Part shown: positions 39,904 to 48,623 of the stretch, one piece after another
How positions within the stretch are numbered: the first letter of the stretch is position 1
Layout: every line of letters starts with the position of its first letter
Assembly (NCBI RefSeq): GCF_002154225.1
Contig: NZ_MTSE01000007.1
Span: forward strand, 1-64,000
DNA: 64,000 nt
DNA from: Hymenobacter crusticola
GTDB taxonomy: Bacteria; Bacteroidota; Bacteroidia; Cytophagales; Hymenobacteraceae
Reading direction: 5' to 3'
Translations under genes and position numbers: made by a program
The notes under the pieces: model-generated
Told to the model about the DNA's origin: nothing
What the model saw: the letters and a program-made list of their open reading frames with translations, nothing else
The model's database searches: none

Positions 39904-42312
39904 ATGGTAAGATTTATCCGTGGGATAATCGGTGGGGTAGGATTAGTAGTGGCGACCGGATCGGTGGGGTGGGCACAGCAAGCGGGGAAGGTGACCATCA
40001 GTGGGTACGTGCGCGACCGGAGCACGGGCGAGAACCTTATTGGAGTGGCAGTGGTGAGCCCTAGCACGGGGCAGGGCACCGCCACCAACAACTACGGCTT
40101 CTACTCGCTGACGCTACCCGTCGCGGAGGGCGACTCGGCGCGGCTGCTGGTGTCGTACCTAGGGTATGAGAAGTTGCGGTTTGCGGCTGCCGCCGGGCGC
40201 AATGTGGCGCACAACTTCCAGCTGCGGCCCCTGACGGCAGAGCTAGCCGGCGTGGAGGTAGTTGGGAGTCGTAGTCAGGAAGAAAAAATTGCGCAGACTA
40301 CGCGCATGGGCACCATCAACGTGCCAGTGGCGCAGATCAAGAATCTGCCCGCGCTGCTAGGCGAAACCGACGTGCTGAAGGTGCTTCAACTGCTGCCTGG
40401 CGTGCAGAGCGGCAGTGAAGGCACCAGCGGCCTCTACGTGCGCGGCGGCTCACCCGACCAGAACCTGATCTTGCTGGATGGAACGCCGGTGTACAATGCT
40501 TCGCACCTGTTCGGCTTTTTCTCCGTGTTCAACGCCGATGCTTTGAACAACGTGGAGCTGATCAAAGGCGGTTTTCCGGCGCGCTACGGCGGGCGCCTAT
40601 CGTCGGTGCTGGACATCTCCATGAAGGAGGGCAACATGCAGAAGTTTCAGGGAGAAGGCGCCATTGGTCTCGTGGCTTCTAAACTCACTTTGGAAGGGCC
40701 TATCAAGAAAGACACCGCTTCGTTCATCATCTCGGCCCGCCGGACCTACATCGATCTGCTAGCTAGGCCCATCATCTGGGCTGCTACCCGGAGTGAGACT
40801 GGCCAGGCAGCTACCGTGGGCTACTTTTTTCATGATATCAACGCGAAGCTCAACTGGAAAGTAAGTAGCCGCGACCGGCTCTACCTGAGTGCTTACACGG
40901 GCTACGATAAGTTTTACGCGCGCTACACCGACAAAGAAGAAGACGGCGACTACGACCGCAACAACTCAAACCTAGGGTGGGGCAACCTCACGACGGGCCT
41001 ACGCTGGAACCACTTGCTGAACGACCAACTGTTCATGAACACGCACGTGACCTACAGCAAGTACCAGTTCAACGTTGGCATTGAGCAGGAGAACCGCTAC
41101 CACACCCAGGACGAAGTGCGCACCGACAAGTTCAACCTGCGCTACCTGTCCAACATTCGGGACCTGAGCATTAAAACGGACCTCGATTATGCGCCCAACC
41201 CCGACCATTACATTCGTTTCGGCGGGCAATACATTCTGCACTCGTTTCGTCCGGGAGCCTTGCAGGTTAAGGATAACAGCAGCGACCTAGGTAATCAACT
41301 GAATTCGGTGGCGCGCACCATGGCCAGCGAAGCTGGCATTTACGCCGAAGACGACTACCGCGTGACGCAGCGCTTGAAGGTGAATGGCGGCCTGCGCCTA
41401 AACGGCTTTCTGGTGGAAGGCAAGTTTTATAACTCCATCGAGCCTAGGGTATCGGCCCGCTTCCTGCTAACTCCGGAGTGGGCCCTGAAAGCCTCGTACG
41501 CCCGTACCACGCAGTTTATTCACCTGCTCACCAACAGCGGCATCGGTCTGCCCACCGACTTGTGGGTGCCGGCCACGGCCAAAGTACAGCCCCAACGGGC
41601 TCAGCAAGTTAGCCTAGGTTTTGCCCGCGACTTGCGCTTCCACGACGAAGACTACGAGTTTAGCTTCGAGACGTACTACAAGCCCATGCGCCACCTGATC
41701 GAGTACCGCGAGGGAGCTAGCTTTTTGGGCACTACCGACAACAACTGGCAGGATAAGGTGACCAGCGGCAAAGGGTGGGCCTACGGCGGGGAGTTCTTTA
41801 TTCAGAAGAAAACCGGCCGCACCACGGGCTGGATCGGCTATACCCTAGCCTGGAGCAAGCGCCGCTTTTCCGAGCTAAATCAAGGCCGCATCTTCCCCTA
41901 TAAGTACGACCGGCGCCACGATGCGTCGTTGGTGGTGATTCACAAGTTTAGCCCAACGCTCACGCTATCCGGCACGTGGGTGTACGGCACCGGCAACGCC
42001 GTTACACTTTCGCAGGCGCGCTTTCAGCTAGGTCCTTATGCTACCTACGACGACTACGGCGACCGGAACAGCTACCGCATGCGCGCTTACCACCGCATGG
42101 ATGTTGACCTGAGCAAAACTAAGAAGAAACGCTGGGGCGAAGTGGTGAATAGTCTCAGCTTCTACAACCTCTATAGCCGCAAGAATCCTTACTACATCTA
42201 CTTTCAGGAAGGGCGGGAGGATCAGAATGGCAATGTGGAGAGAAAGCCCGCTTACAAGCAAATTTCCCTATTCCCAATCATCCCATCCTTCAGCAAAAGC
42301 TTCCGATTTTAA
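39904..42312 (+). CDS. TonB-dependent receptor with CarboxypepD-regulatory domain
   Basis: 802 aa. Signal peptide to about 25, then the Ig-like regulatory domain (VTISGYVRDRSTGENLIGVAVVSP... YGFYSLTLPVAEGDSARLLVSYLGYE), a plug domain (LLGETDVLKVLQLLPGVQSGSEGTSGLYVRGGSPDQNLILLDGTPVYN, NVELIKGGFPARYGGRLSSVLDI) and a 22-strand barrel ending FPIIPSFSKSFRF with terminal Phe. It imports a ligand through the outer membrane with TonB energy. It is followed by a DUF4249 lipoprotein rather than SusD, the usual partner of this receptor subtype in Hymenobacter relatives. The ligand is unknown. Confidence 0.93.
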   Translation: MVRFIRGIIGGVGLVVATGSVGWAQQAGKVTISGYVRDRSTGENLIGVAVVSPSTGQGTATNNYGFYSLTLPVAEGDSARLLVSYLGYEKLRFAAAAGRNVAHNFQLRPLTAELAGVEVVGSRSQEEKIAQTTRMGTINVPVAQIKNLPALLGETDVLKVLQLLPGVQSGSEGTSGLYVRGGSPDQNLILLDGTPVYNASHLFGFFSVFNADALNNVELIKGGFPARYGGRLSSVLDISMKEGNMQKFQGEGAIGLVASKLTLEGPIKKDTASFIISARRTYIDLLARPIIWAATRSETGQAATVGYFFHDINAKLNWKVSSRDRLYLSAYTGYDKFYARYTDKEEDGDYDRNNSNLGWGNLTTGLRWNHLLNDQLFMNTHVTYSKYQFNVGIEQENRYHTQDEVRTDKFNLRYLSNIRDLSIKTDLDYAPNPDHYIRFGGQYILHSFRPGALQVKDNSSDLGNQLNSVARTMASEAGIYAEDDYRVTQRLKVNGGLRLNGFLVEGKFYNSIEPRVSARFLLTPEWALKASYARTTQFIHLLTNSGIGLPTDLWVPATAKVQPQRAQQVSLGFARDLRFHDEDYEFSFETYYKPMRHLIEYREGASFLGTTDNNWQDKVTSGKGWAYGGEFFIQKKTGRTTGWIGYTLAWSKRRFSELNQGRIFPYKYDRRHDASLVVIHKFSPTLTLSGTWVYGTGNAVTLSQARFQLGPYATYDDYGDRNSYRMRAYHRMDVDLSKTKKKRWGEVVNSLSFYNLYSRKNPYYIYFQEGREDQNGNVERKPAYKQISLFPIIPSFSKSFRF

Positions 42313-42400
42313 GTGGAAAGCCACGGGCTAACTGAGCTGTTGAACGAGCCAGACGCCTGGCTACTAGTGCCCAAGAACTAGTTACTTATCGAGTGAAACT

Positions 42401-43399
42401 ATGAAAAAGCTAGCCACCTTTTTACTGTTTGCCTTAGGTTTGGCCGGTTGCGAGTCAACAGTGACGCTGCCCGAACCAGCCCATACGCCGCGTATTGCCT
42501 TGCTCTACACACTCAGTGATCAAGCGCTCGACACGAGCAATGTACTATCCGTCACGCGGCAGCCATTTGTCAGCTATAGCAAGCGGTTGTTCGACACAAG
42601 AGACCTCGCTGGCCGCGACGATGCCCGTATCGAAATACAGGATGCCACGGGAGCCGTGGTGGAACGTTTCAAGGCGGGCTACCCGCGCAAACTAGATTAC
42701 TATTACCCCTCTTCCGGCTACTACACGCCCACGATGGGCCTAGTGGGGCAAGCGGGCCAGACTTATACGCTACGCGCCTCGGTGCCCGGCTTCGAAACCG
42801 TAGAAAGCACTCTTACAATGCCCACCAAGCCCGTCATCGACGATGCTACTTTTGTAGTGCGCTCCGGCGGCATGTTAGGTGGGAACACGCAAGGCAAAGC
42901 CCGGCTCACCATTACGCTCACCGACAACCCGTCGACGACGGATTACTACGCCGCCTTTGTGCGCTTGTTGGACAAACAAGGTAAAGCCATTCAGGCCTCC
43001 TCCATTTATACCGATTTCGACGACCAGGATAGTGATTTTGAGGTTGGCCGTTTTGAGCTTTCAGGAGATAGTTACTCGTTTGGCACCAACCTAAACCCCT
43101 ACGCGGACACCAACGTGAGCGGTAAGCAATTCTCTCTCAGCGCTAATGTGAGCTACTATGTAGGAGGCTGTTACAGTTCGCCGTCGCGGCCGGTGGTCTG
43201 CCAGGAGCTAGGCTATGTCGAGGTCAGAGTGAGCAATATGACGCCGGAGGCGTACCGGTTTTATCAGTCGAGCCATAGCTACGAAGAGACGCGAGACAAC
43301 CCCTTTGCCGAACCGGCACCCCTCGCTTCCAACGTCAAACCGGGCTACGGCTTGTTCGGCGGCGCGGCTGATGCCACGTACCGTATCAAGCTGTTTTGA
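42401..43399 (+). CDS. DUF4249 lipoprotein, partner of the TonB receptor
   Basis: 332 aa with a lipoprotein signal (KLATFLLFALGLAGCES, Cys16). DUF4249 pattern: an opening VTLPEPAHTPRIALLYTLSD, ARIEIQDATGAVVERF, GQTYTLRASVPGFETVESTLTMPTKPVID and LTDNPSTTDYYAAF. It ends NVKPGYGLFGGAADATYRI, the typical tail of the family. Its position 88 bases behind the receptor suggests an operon in which the lipoprotein caps the receptor and helps ligand capture, as SusD does for SusC. This role is inferred by analogy. Confidence 0.9.
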   Translation: MKKLATFLLFALGLAGCESTVTLPEPAHTPRIALLYTLSDQALDTSNVLSVTRQPFVSYSKRLFDTRDLAGRDDARIEIQDATGAVVERFKAGYPRKLDYYYPSSGYYTPTMGLVGQAGQTYTLRASVPGFETVESTLTMPTKPVIDDATFVVRSGGMLGGNTQGKARLTITLTDNPSTTDYYAAFVRLLDKQGKAIQASSIYTDFDDQDSDFEVGRFELSGDSYSFGTNLNPYADTNVSGKQFSLSANVSYYVGGCYSSPSRPVVCQELGYVEVRVSNMTPEAYRFYQSSHSYEETRDNPFAEPAPLASNVKPGYGLFGGAADATYRIKLF

Positions 43400-43508
43400 G
43401 CCTATATGAGTGGTAACAAAAAAACCAGGTTCTGATTAAACCTTCGTGATTTTTTAGCGTCTAAAAGATATGATTCTTGGTTGTAATCCCCAGGCAGTCA
43501 TCTTACTT

Positions 43509-43787
43509 ATGAAAACGCGCCTTCCAATATTTGTCGTGCTAGCTTTGGCTAGCCAACTGCTTTTTAGTTGCGTTGCTTCTGGTCCTGCTTACGTAGGTGT
43601 AGGCGTTGGAGCGCCCGGTCCGTACTATGGGCCTTATTATGGCCCGCGCTACTACCCCGCCCGGCCTTACTACCGCCCACGCACGGTTATCGTCGACCGG
43701 CCCCGGTATTACCGCCCGATGCCGGGTCCGCGCCCTGGCTACTACCACAACAACGTGCGGCCTCACCGGTCTGTGCGGGTACGGTAG
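43509..43787 (+). CDS. Tyr/Pro/Gly-rich small lipoprotein
   Basis: About 92 aa from the ATG at 43509. The signal (RLPIFVVLALASQLLFSC) ends with a lipobox at LFSC. The mature part is a low-complexity run of Tyr, Pro, Gly and Arg (YYGPYYGPRYYPARPYYRP) that ends NNVRPHRSVRVR. Such short, repetitive basic lipoproteins are widespread in Bacteroidota with no known function. A terminator follows 14 bases later. Confidence 0.75.
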   Translation: MKTRLPIFVVLALASQLLFSCVASGPAYVGVGVGAPGPYYGPYYGPRYYPARPYYRPRTVIVDRPRYYRPMPGPRPGYYHNNVRPHRSVRVR

Positions 43788-43800
43788 TCAACCTAGCTAT

Positions 43801-43838
43801 AAAAAAAGCCCCGCTGTGTCTCTCGCAGCGGGGCTTTT
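43801..43838. terminator. bidirectional terminator
   Basis: AAGCCCCGCTG pairs with CAGCGGGGCTT around an 8- to 9-nt loop; A-run on the left, T's on the right. It separates convergent genes. Confidence 0.9.
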
Positions 43839-43859
43839 GCTTTTTAGGCGCTCTTTTGT

Positions 43860-44432
43860 TTAGAACGTAAATCGTAGGCTGACAGCCGCATCATGATAAA
43901 AACCGGTGTAGCCGTTGAACACTTCAAAAAACGGCTTGTAATCAACGCCAATCACGAAAGGCAGATCGTCCATTTTATACTCCAGACCTAGCACTAAGTC
44001 GGCGCCGCCGGCTACGCGGGTGCGGTCATCGTTGATGTAGTAGACGTAGTAGTAATCATACTTCTTGCCGCGGCGATACCGCACATCCTCGAAGTAGTAG
44101 CGGCCCCGATAAGCGCCTAGGTGACCACCGGCACCGTAATAAAACTGCAAACCTTTGAGGTCTTTCACTGGCACGTGCTTCTCCAGCAGCAGCGTGAAGC
44201 GGGCCCCGTGCGCGGCATACTCCGTCGTGACCAGTCCTTCGACGGCGACGTTGTTTTTGCCACTCAGAAAATGCTTGATGGTGAGGCCAGAAGAATAACC
44301 GCCAGCACGCAGGCCAATACCTGTTTGATACCCGGCGTTAGCTGCGGGGGCGCTTTTTTTGCGTTGGGCAAAGCTAGCTACGGAAGAAAGGCATAGCGCT
44401 AAAATTGTTAAGCGGAATAAGCGTGTTGTCAT
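43860..44432 (-). CDS. small outer-membrane beta-barrel protein
   Basis: 190 aa from the ATG giving MTTRLFRLTILALCLSSVASFAQ, a signal peptide. The mature part: YQTGIGLRAGGYSSGLTIKHFLSG, VAVEGLVTTEYAAHGARFTLLLEKHV, GLQFYYGAGGHLGAYRG, AGGADLVLGLEYKMDDLPFVIGVDYKPFFEV and the end AAVSLRFTF. The final Phe and alternating hydrophobic residues point to an eight-strand OmpA/OmpX-like barrel. It resembles many unnamed outer-membrane proteins of Bacteroidota. The longer frame to 44492 lacks a signal sequence and is rejected. Confidence 0.82.
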   Translation of the reverse strand: MTTRLFRLTILALCLSSVASFAQRKKSAPAANAGYQTGIGLRAGGYSSGLTIKHFLSGKNNVAVEGLVTTEYAAHGARFTLLLEKHVPVKDLKGLQFYYGAGGHLGAYRGRYYFEDVRYRRGKKYDYYYVYYINDDRTRVAGGADLVLGLEYKMDDLPFVIGVDYKPFFEVFNGYTGFYHDAAVSLRFTF

Positions 44433-44509
44433 TAAAACAGAGAAATAAAGGTGAATTATTTCTCGCCAGCACACACTTAACATGCCAAACATGCTCAGGT
44501 TAGTTGGAC

Positions 44510-45178
44510 CTAACGGCTACCTGTCGCCGCAATTTCATCTGATAAGTGCACACGCACCCCGCCCCCTTCTTCCTCGGCCGCATGCATCATAGCCTGCGCC
44601 ACAGCGCGAGCCGACACTGCCCGATACTTGCGCAGTGGACCTAGCAACAAAGGGCTTAGCAGTTTCATCAGCACGGCACCGATTTGCTCGCCCACGCGCT
44701 TGTCAGCACGTTCACCCAGTAGCAGCGACGGCCGAAACAAATGAATTGCCCGAAACTGCGTTTGTCGCACGGCGTCTTCCATTTCGCCTTTTACTCGGTT
44801 GTAATAGAGGCGCGACTCGGCATCGGCTCCCATGGCCGACACTACCAAGAGTTGCGAAGCGAAGTTGGCCGCCGTGAGGGCCGCCAACTTCACCACATAC
44901 AGATAATCAACTTTGTAAAAAGCCTCTTTAGAGCCTGCTTGCTTCATGGTAGTGCCTAGGCAGCAGTACACATCATCGGCAATGAGCGAGAGTCGCGCTT
45001 CCTCTAGGTGGTCTAGGTCGAGCACGCGCTGTTCTAGCTTAGGGTGCACTAGGGGCAACGGCCGGCGTCCCACGGTAATGACCTTAGCGTAGCGGTCGGA
45101 GGCGAGCAGAAGCGGCAGCAATTGGCTACCCACTAGGCCCGTAGCGCCAGCAATAAGCGCGGTTTTATTTGGTTTCAT
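44510..45178 (-). CDS. NAD(P)H-binding atypical SDR (nucleoside-sugar epimerase-like)
   Basis: 222 aa from the ATG giving MKPNKTALIAGATGLVGSQLL. The Rossmann GATGLVG motif is intact, and a VYCCLGTTMKQAGSKEAFYKVDYLYVV segment is typical for the HTATIP2-like/oxidoreductase family. The Tyr-Lys pair occurs as YYNRVKGEMEDAV. The C-terminal HLFRPSLLLGERADKR agrees with the same family. The substrate is unknown; many members bind NADPH and may be regulators rather than enzymes. Single gene. Confidence 0.85.
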   Translation of the reverse strand: MKPNKTALIAGATGLVGSQLLPLLLASDRYAKVITVGRRPLPLVHPKLEQRVLDLDHLEEARLSLIADDVYCCLGTTMKQAGSKEAFYKVDYLYVVKLAALTAANFASQLLVVSAMGADAESRLYYNRVKGEMEDAVRQTQFRAIHLFRPSLLLGERADKRVGEQIGAVLMKLLSPLLLGPLRKYRAVSARAVAQAMMHAAEEEGGGVRVHLSDEIAATGSR

Positions 45179-45324
45179 AGCGGTCGGAATAGAACGGCAC
45201 TGTCGCGCCGTAGCAGCCACTACAACTTGCGGCCGCTAGGGAAGTATCCGAGCCATAAGACGATACGAAGCAAGCAGAGGTTGTCTGCTTAGGTGCGCCA
45301 GGAAACAGAATGCAGCTGAATAGT

Positions 45325-46164
45325 CTACGGCTTGTCCACAAGCTGCGTATGCTCGGGCGACAACTCTACCAGCCCCTGCTTATATAAGCTGCCGAGGGCT
45401 TTCTTAAATACCTTCTTGCTCATGCCCAAACGCCGGTAAATGTCGTCAGGCTCACTCTTGTCGGATAGGGGAAGTCGCTGATTGGGTGCCGCGCGGAGCG
45501 CATTTAGCAAGGTATCGGCGGCATCCACGGCTTCTTCGTAGCCGGGTTTCTGAAGTCGCAAGTCGATTTTGCCGTCGGGCCGTACTTGGCGGACATAGCC
45601 AGTGGGCGTGTCCCCGAGGCGCAACGGACGAAATACCTCGTTATAATACAGCAACCCTAGGTACTGCCCATTCACCACTGCCGTATACCCTAGGTCAGTT
45701 TCCTGGGCTACAAACAATTGTACCGCATCGCCGGGCTTCCCTTCAAATGGTTTGTCGGGTTGCAGAAAGTTCTCCCAGCGCGCCGAAGCCACGATGCGGT
45801 CGGAAGTTTCGTCGAGGTACACGTACACCGTTAGGCGCTGACCAGGGCGCACGTTGTTACGCTGGTTGCGGTGAGGAAGAAACAGGTCTTTTTCCAAGCC
45901 CCAATCCAGGAAAGCGCCGTGTTCGGATACGTCGCGCACGGTGAGGGCCGCTAGCTCATTCACACGCGCCAGTGGCTTCAAGGTAGTGGCAATCAGGCGG
46001 TCTTCTGAGTCGCGGTACACAAATACGTGCACCACATCACCTAGCTGGGTGCCCTCGGGAACGTACTTGTTAGGCAGCAGCAAGTCGCCATCGTCGGAGC
46101 TCAGGTAGAGACCAAAATCGACGAAGCGCGCTACTTCCAAATCATTATAATCACCTAGGTTCAT
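45325..46164 (-). CDS. S1-like RNA-binding protein CvfB
   Basis: 279 aa from the ATG giving MNLGDYNDLEVARFVDFG. Three S1-like OB repeats (GLYLSSDDGDLLLP; GAFLDWGLEKDLFLPHRNQ; YTAVVNGQYLGLLYYNEVF) are followed by a winged-helix domain (DIYRRLGMSKKVFKKALGSLYKQGLVEL). This is the CvfB/YitL arrangement, known in Staphylococcus as a virulence and RNA-binding regulator. In the 5' region on the same strand TTGGTAA-like direct repeats occur. A longer TTG-initiated frame to 46179 is rejected. Confidence 0.9.
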   Translation of the reverse strand: MNLGDYNDLEVARFVDFGLYLSSDDGDLLLPNKYVPEGTQLGDVVHVFVYRDSEDRLIATTLKPLARVNELAALTVRDVSEHGAFLDWGLEKDLFLPHRNQRNNVRPGQRLTVYVYLDETSDRIVASARWENFLQPDKPFEGKPGDAVQLFVAQETDLGYTAVVNGQYLGLLYYNEVFRPLRLGDTPTGYVRQVRPDGKIDLRLQKPGYEEAVDAADTLLNALRAAPNQRLPLSDKSEPDDIYRRLGMSKKVFKKALGSLYKQGLVELSPEHTQLVDKP

Positions 46165-46378
46165 GTTTTCAATTACCAATTAACAGTTACCAACTACCAG
46201 TCGTATTTTACGAGGAGCGATGCGTAATCCTTTTGTGAAACCGCAAAGTACGTCCATAAATACCCTGGGCCGTTGCATTCGGTTGCTAGTTATCCGCTAT
46301 AAATGAATAGCTAGCTTACAGGGGCTAGGCGAATGCTACTAACGGGTAAATGGTAGAGCATAACGAGCAATTGGAAAA

Positions 46379-48322
46379 CTACTCGTAGCGCACCACGCCA
46401 GGCTGCGCGAAGTTGAAGTCGCTGAAGTTGTAGTAGTTGGAAGTGTTTTCGAACAGCCGAAAACTACTGCCGCTTACTTGGCCGCGTGGATAGAAGCCAA
46501 GCGAAATTTGGATGGTTCGAATGGCCGTGTACTCGTTGCGGAAGCGAAAGCCGATGCCGAAACCTGTGTACGGCTTTTCGCGAAAAGGATCGGAGCGACC
46601 CGGCGTAGTAGCTAGCCACGCCGCATCAATAAAAGCAACCCCGGCTAATCGGAAACCTAGGATGGAAACGGGAGTGTAGACCGTCGTCTCATAGTTGAGC
46701 AAAAACCGGCTTTGCCCCCGCAGCTGCTCATCAATTGAAAACCCTCGCACGCCGCGCCGCGTGTCCAAAATTAGGTAATCGGTTGGGCGTCGGTGAAATC
46801 CGATGAGTGAGCGTACCCACAAAAAGCTGCGCCATTGATAGTTGCCAGCATGGTAAAGACGCGTAAAATACAGTAGCTCGTTGCTAAGCAGGCCTTGCTG
46901 CCAGTCGTTGTCCTCGGTGCGCACGTAGCTACCAAACTCGCCGCTTATATAGAGGTAACCGTGGCGCAAGCTGTAGCCGGCATACGCCGTGCGCAGACTC
47001 ACGTAACGACGATTCTGCCGCGCATTTAGCTCATACCCCGTGGTGAGGCTTACGAGGGAGCCAGTCGGAATATCTTCGGTGCGGCCAAAGCCAAAAAGGT
47101 ATCGGTCTTTGTAGTAGCGCCGCACGCTGTAGCCAATAGTGGCTAGGCCGAGCAACGCATTATCGTACTGATAATCCGGATTGGCTTTAATCGAATCGGC
47201 AATGCTGGTGTAGCGTGTACGCAGCAAGCGTCCGGATACAATCATCCGGCCGGGGTTTTCGTAACCTAGGTCGTAGCTATGCAAGTGAAACGCCCGACCA
47301 ACCCATAAGTCTTGCGTGTTATAGCGCAGCGGGTAAAAGACGTATTGCTCATCCGTCGTACCGGGAGAGGCAACAAAGGGAACTCCCTGATAATACGACT
47401 CCATTGAAAAAGCGCCCGCATACTTTGTATTAACGGAAGCAAAGTCGCGGAACACCGAAAAGCCGCCTTGGCGGTACTGGTCTTCGTTGCGGTAGCGTGC
47501 CTGGGCGTAAATGAAGTTGCGAAAAGGCACCTGATAGCTACCCCGGTAGCTCCAGCTTTGCGTTTTGCCCCGGCCGTACTCGTAGCGGTTCCGAAACTGG
47601 TGGCCTTGCCCCAGAAAGTTGTTGTCGCGCAGCCCGATAACCCCCGCCGCTACGTCGCGCACTTGCAGCGTGCCGCTGATGCTAAATACATCTTTGGTAA
47701 TCACCTGCACGTCCACGCTGTCGGCGGTGGTGGTGGCCTCGTTCACAAACACGCGCGCATCCAGAATCTCTGAGGTCTGGCGAAGTAGGCGTTCCGACTC
47801 GGCTAGGTCCTGCGGCTCTAGCTCGTCGCCCACCCGAAACAGCAGCACCTGCCGCACCCTAGCCCGTGAGGTTTTGATGTGCAGCATATTGCCGCTTTTC
47901 TCCAAAATGTTGCGGGGTTCCCGGTTCGGGTCGGCGATGCTATAACCGAACGCATCGAGGGTGGTAATATTAATGCTGCGCACAACCTTGTAGTTGTGCT
48001 GGTCGAACTGGCGGTCAAGCAATGCGACATCGAGACCCGCCCGGTCTTCTTGGCGTGTTCGAAAGTTGAAGAGCGCCGCCGCGGCTTTGCCGGCAATGGT
48101 TTTGCGCTTGGTGTACGCCTTCAACCCATTCAGCATGCGCTCTTGATCGAAGCGCCGGCGCAACGAGTCGGGACGGGCGGCGGGCTGCGTGCGGGCAGAG
48201 TCGCTAACGACTGGCTGGGTAGTTTGCTGCGCGTACACCACGTTGGTCGCTAGCAACAGCAGCAAACCCAGCCCCAAGAAGAGTTGGCTAAGCAGGCGAG
48301 GAGCAAACACGAAGCGGAGCAT
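46379..48322 (-). CDS. BamA/TamA (Omp85) family outer-membrane protein
   Basis: 647 aa. Signal peptide to about residue 32 (LLSQLFLGLGLLLLLATNVVYA). One or two POTRA-like repeats (about 80-200) show ITTLDAFGYSIADPNREPRN and VRQVLLFRVGDELEPQDLAESERLLRQT. The barrel runs from 210 to the end with the usual RGVRGFSIDEQLRGQSRFLLNYETTVYTPVSILGFRLAGVAFIDAAW (the Omp85 RGF motif in the barrel interior). Members insert proteins in the outer membrane or move lipids. This one lacks the five-POTRA array of BamA, so it may be a paralogue such as TamA. Confidence 0.87.
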   Translation of the reverse strand: MLRFVFAPRLLSQLFLGLGLLLLLATNVVYAQQTTQPVVSDSARTQPAARPDSLRRRFDQERMLNGLKAYTKRKTIAGKAAAALFNFRTRQEDRAGLDVALLDRQFDQHNYKVVRSINITTLDAFGYSIADPNREPRNILEKSGNMLHIKTSRARVRQVLLFRVGDELEPQDLAESERLLRQTSEILDARVFVNEATTTADSVDVQVITKDVFSISGTLQVRDVAAGVIGLRDNNFLGQGHQFRNRYEYGRGKTQSWSYRGSYQVPFRNFIYAQARYRNEDQYRQGGFSVFRDFASVNTKYAGAFSMESYYQGVPFVASPGTTDEQYVFYPLRYNTQDLWVGRAFHLHSYDLGYENPGRMIVSGRLLRTRYTSIADSIKANPDYQYDNALLGLATIGYSVRRYYKDRYLFGFGRTEDIPTGSLVSLTTGYELNARQNRRYVSLRTAYAGYSLRHGYLYISGEFGSYVRTEDNDWQQGLLSNELLYFTRLYHAGNYQWRSFLWVRSLIGFHRRPTDYLILDTRRGVRGFSIDEQLRGQSRFLLNYETTVYTPVSILGFRLAGVAFIDAAWLATTPGRSDPFREKPYTGFGIGFRFRNEYTAIRTIQISLGFYPRGQVSGSSFRLFENTSNYYNFSDFNFAQPGVVRYE

Positions 48323-48623
48323 CAGGGGAAATAGCAAACAAAACGGGCCCTATAACGAGTGGTGCGGGCCGTTTGGCAACAGGCAAGATACGAATTGATG
48401 AGGGCAGTAGAAAGCAACGCGCGTATAGGCGCCGCTTTTGGCTGAGCCAACACACCACTGCTAGGTATAACGAGCACAGTACAGCATTTCGTGCAGGCCA
48501 AAAGCAGCGGCTTATGACTACAAAAGAACCTAGGTAACGAAACTTTTCCTAAAAAAATTAGCTTAATGATATAGTGCGTATATGAGAACAAGCTTCTATT
48601 TTTAAGGCGAAAATTGGTTCCGA
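48323..48623. other. 301-base divergent intergenic region
   Basis: No gene is seen. A short inverted repeat (GCCGCTTTTGGC near 48431, GCCAAAAGCAGCGGC at 48497-48511) is the only structure. It should hold promoters of the divergent Omp85 and radical-SAM genes, but no exact -7 element was identified. Confidence 0.5.

Noticed and set aside
39904..43399. TonB receptor plus lipoprotein as a SusC/SusD polysaccharide-utilisation pair
   Set aside because: The second protein is DUF4249, not SusD, and no glycoside hydrolase is adjacent, so I do not call it a PUL.
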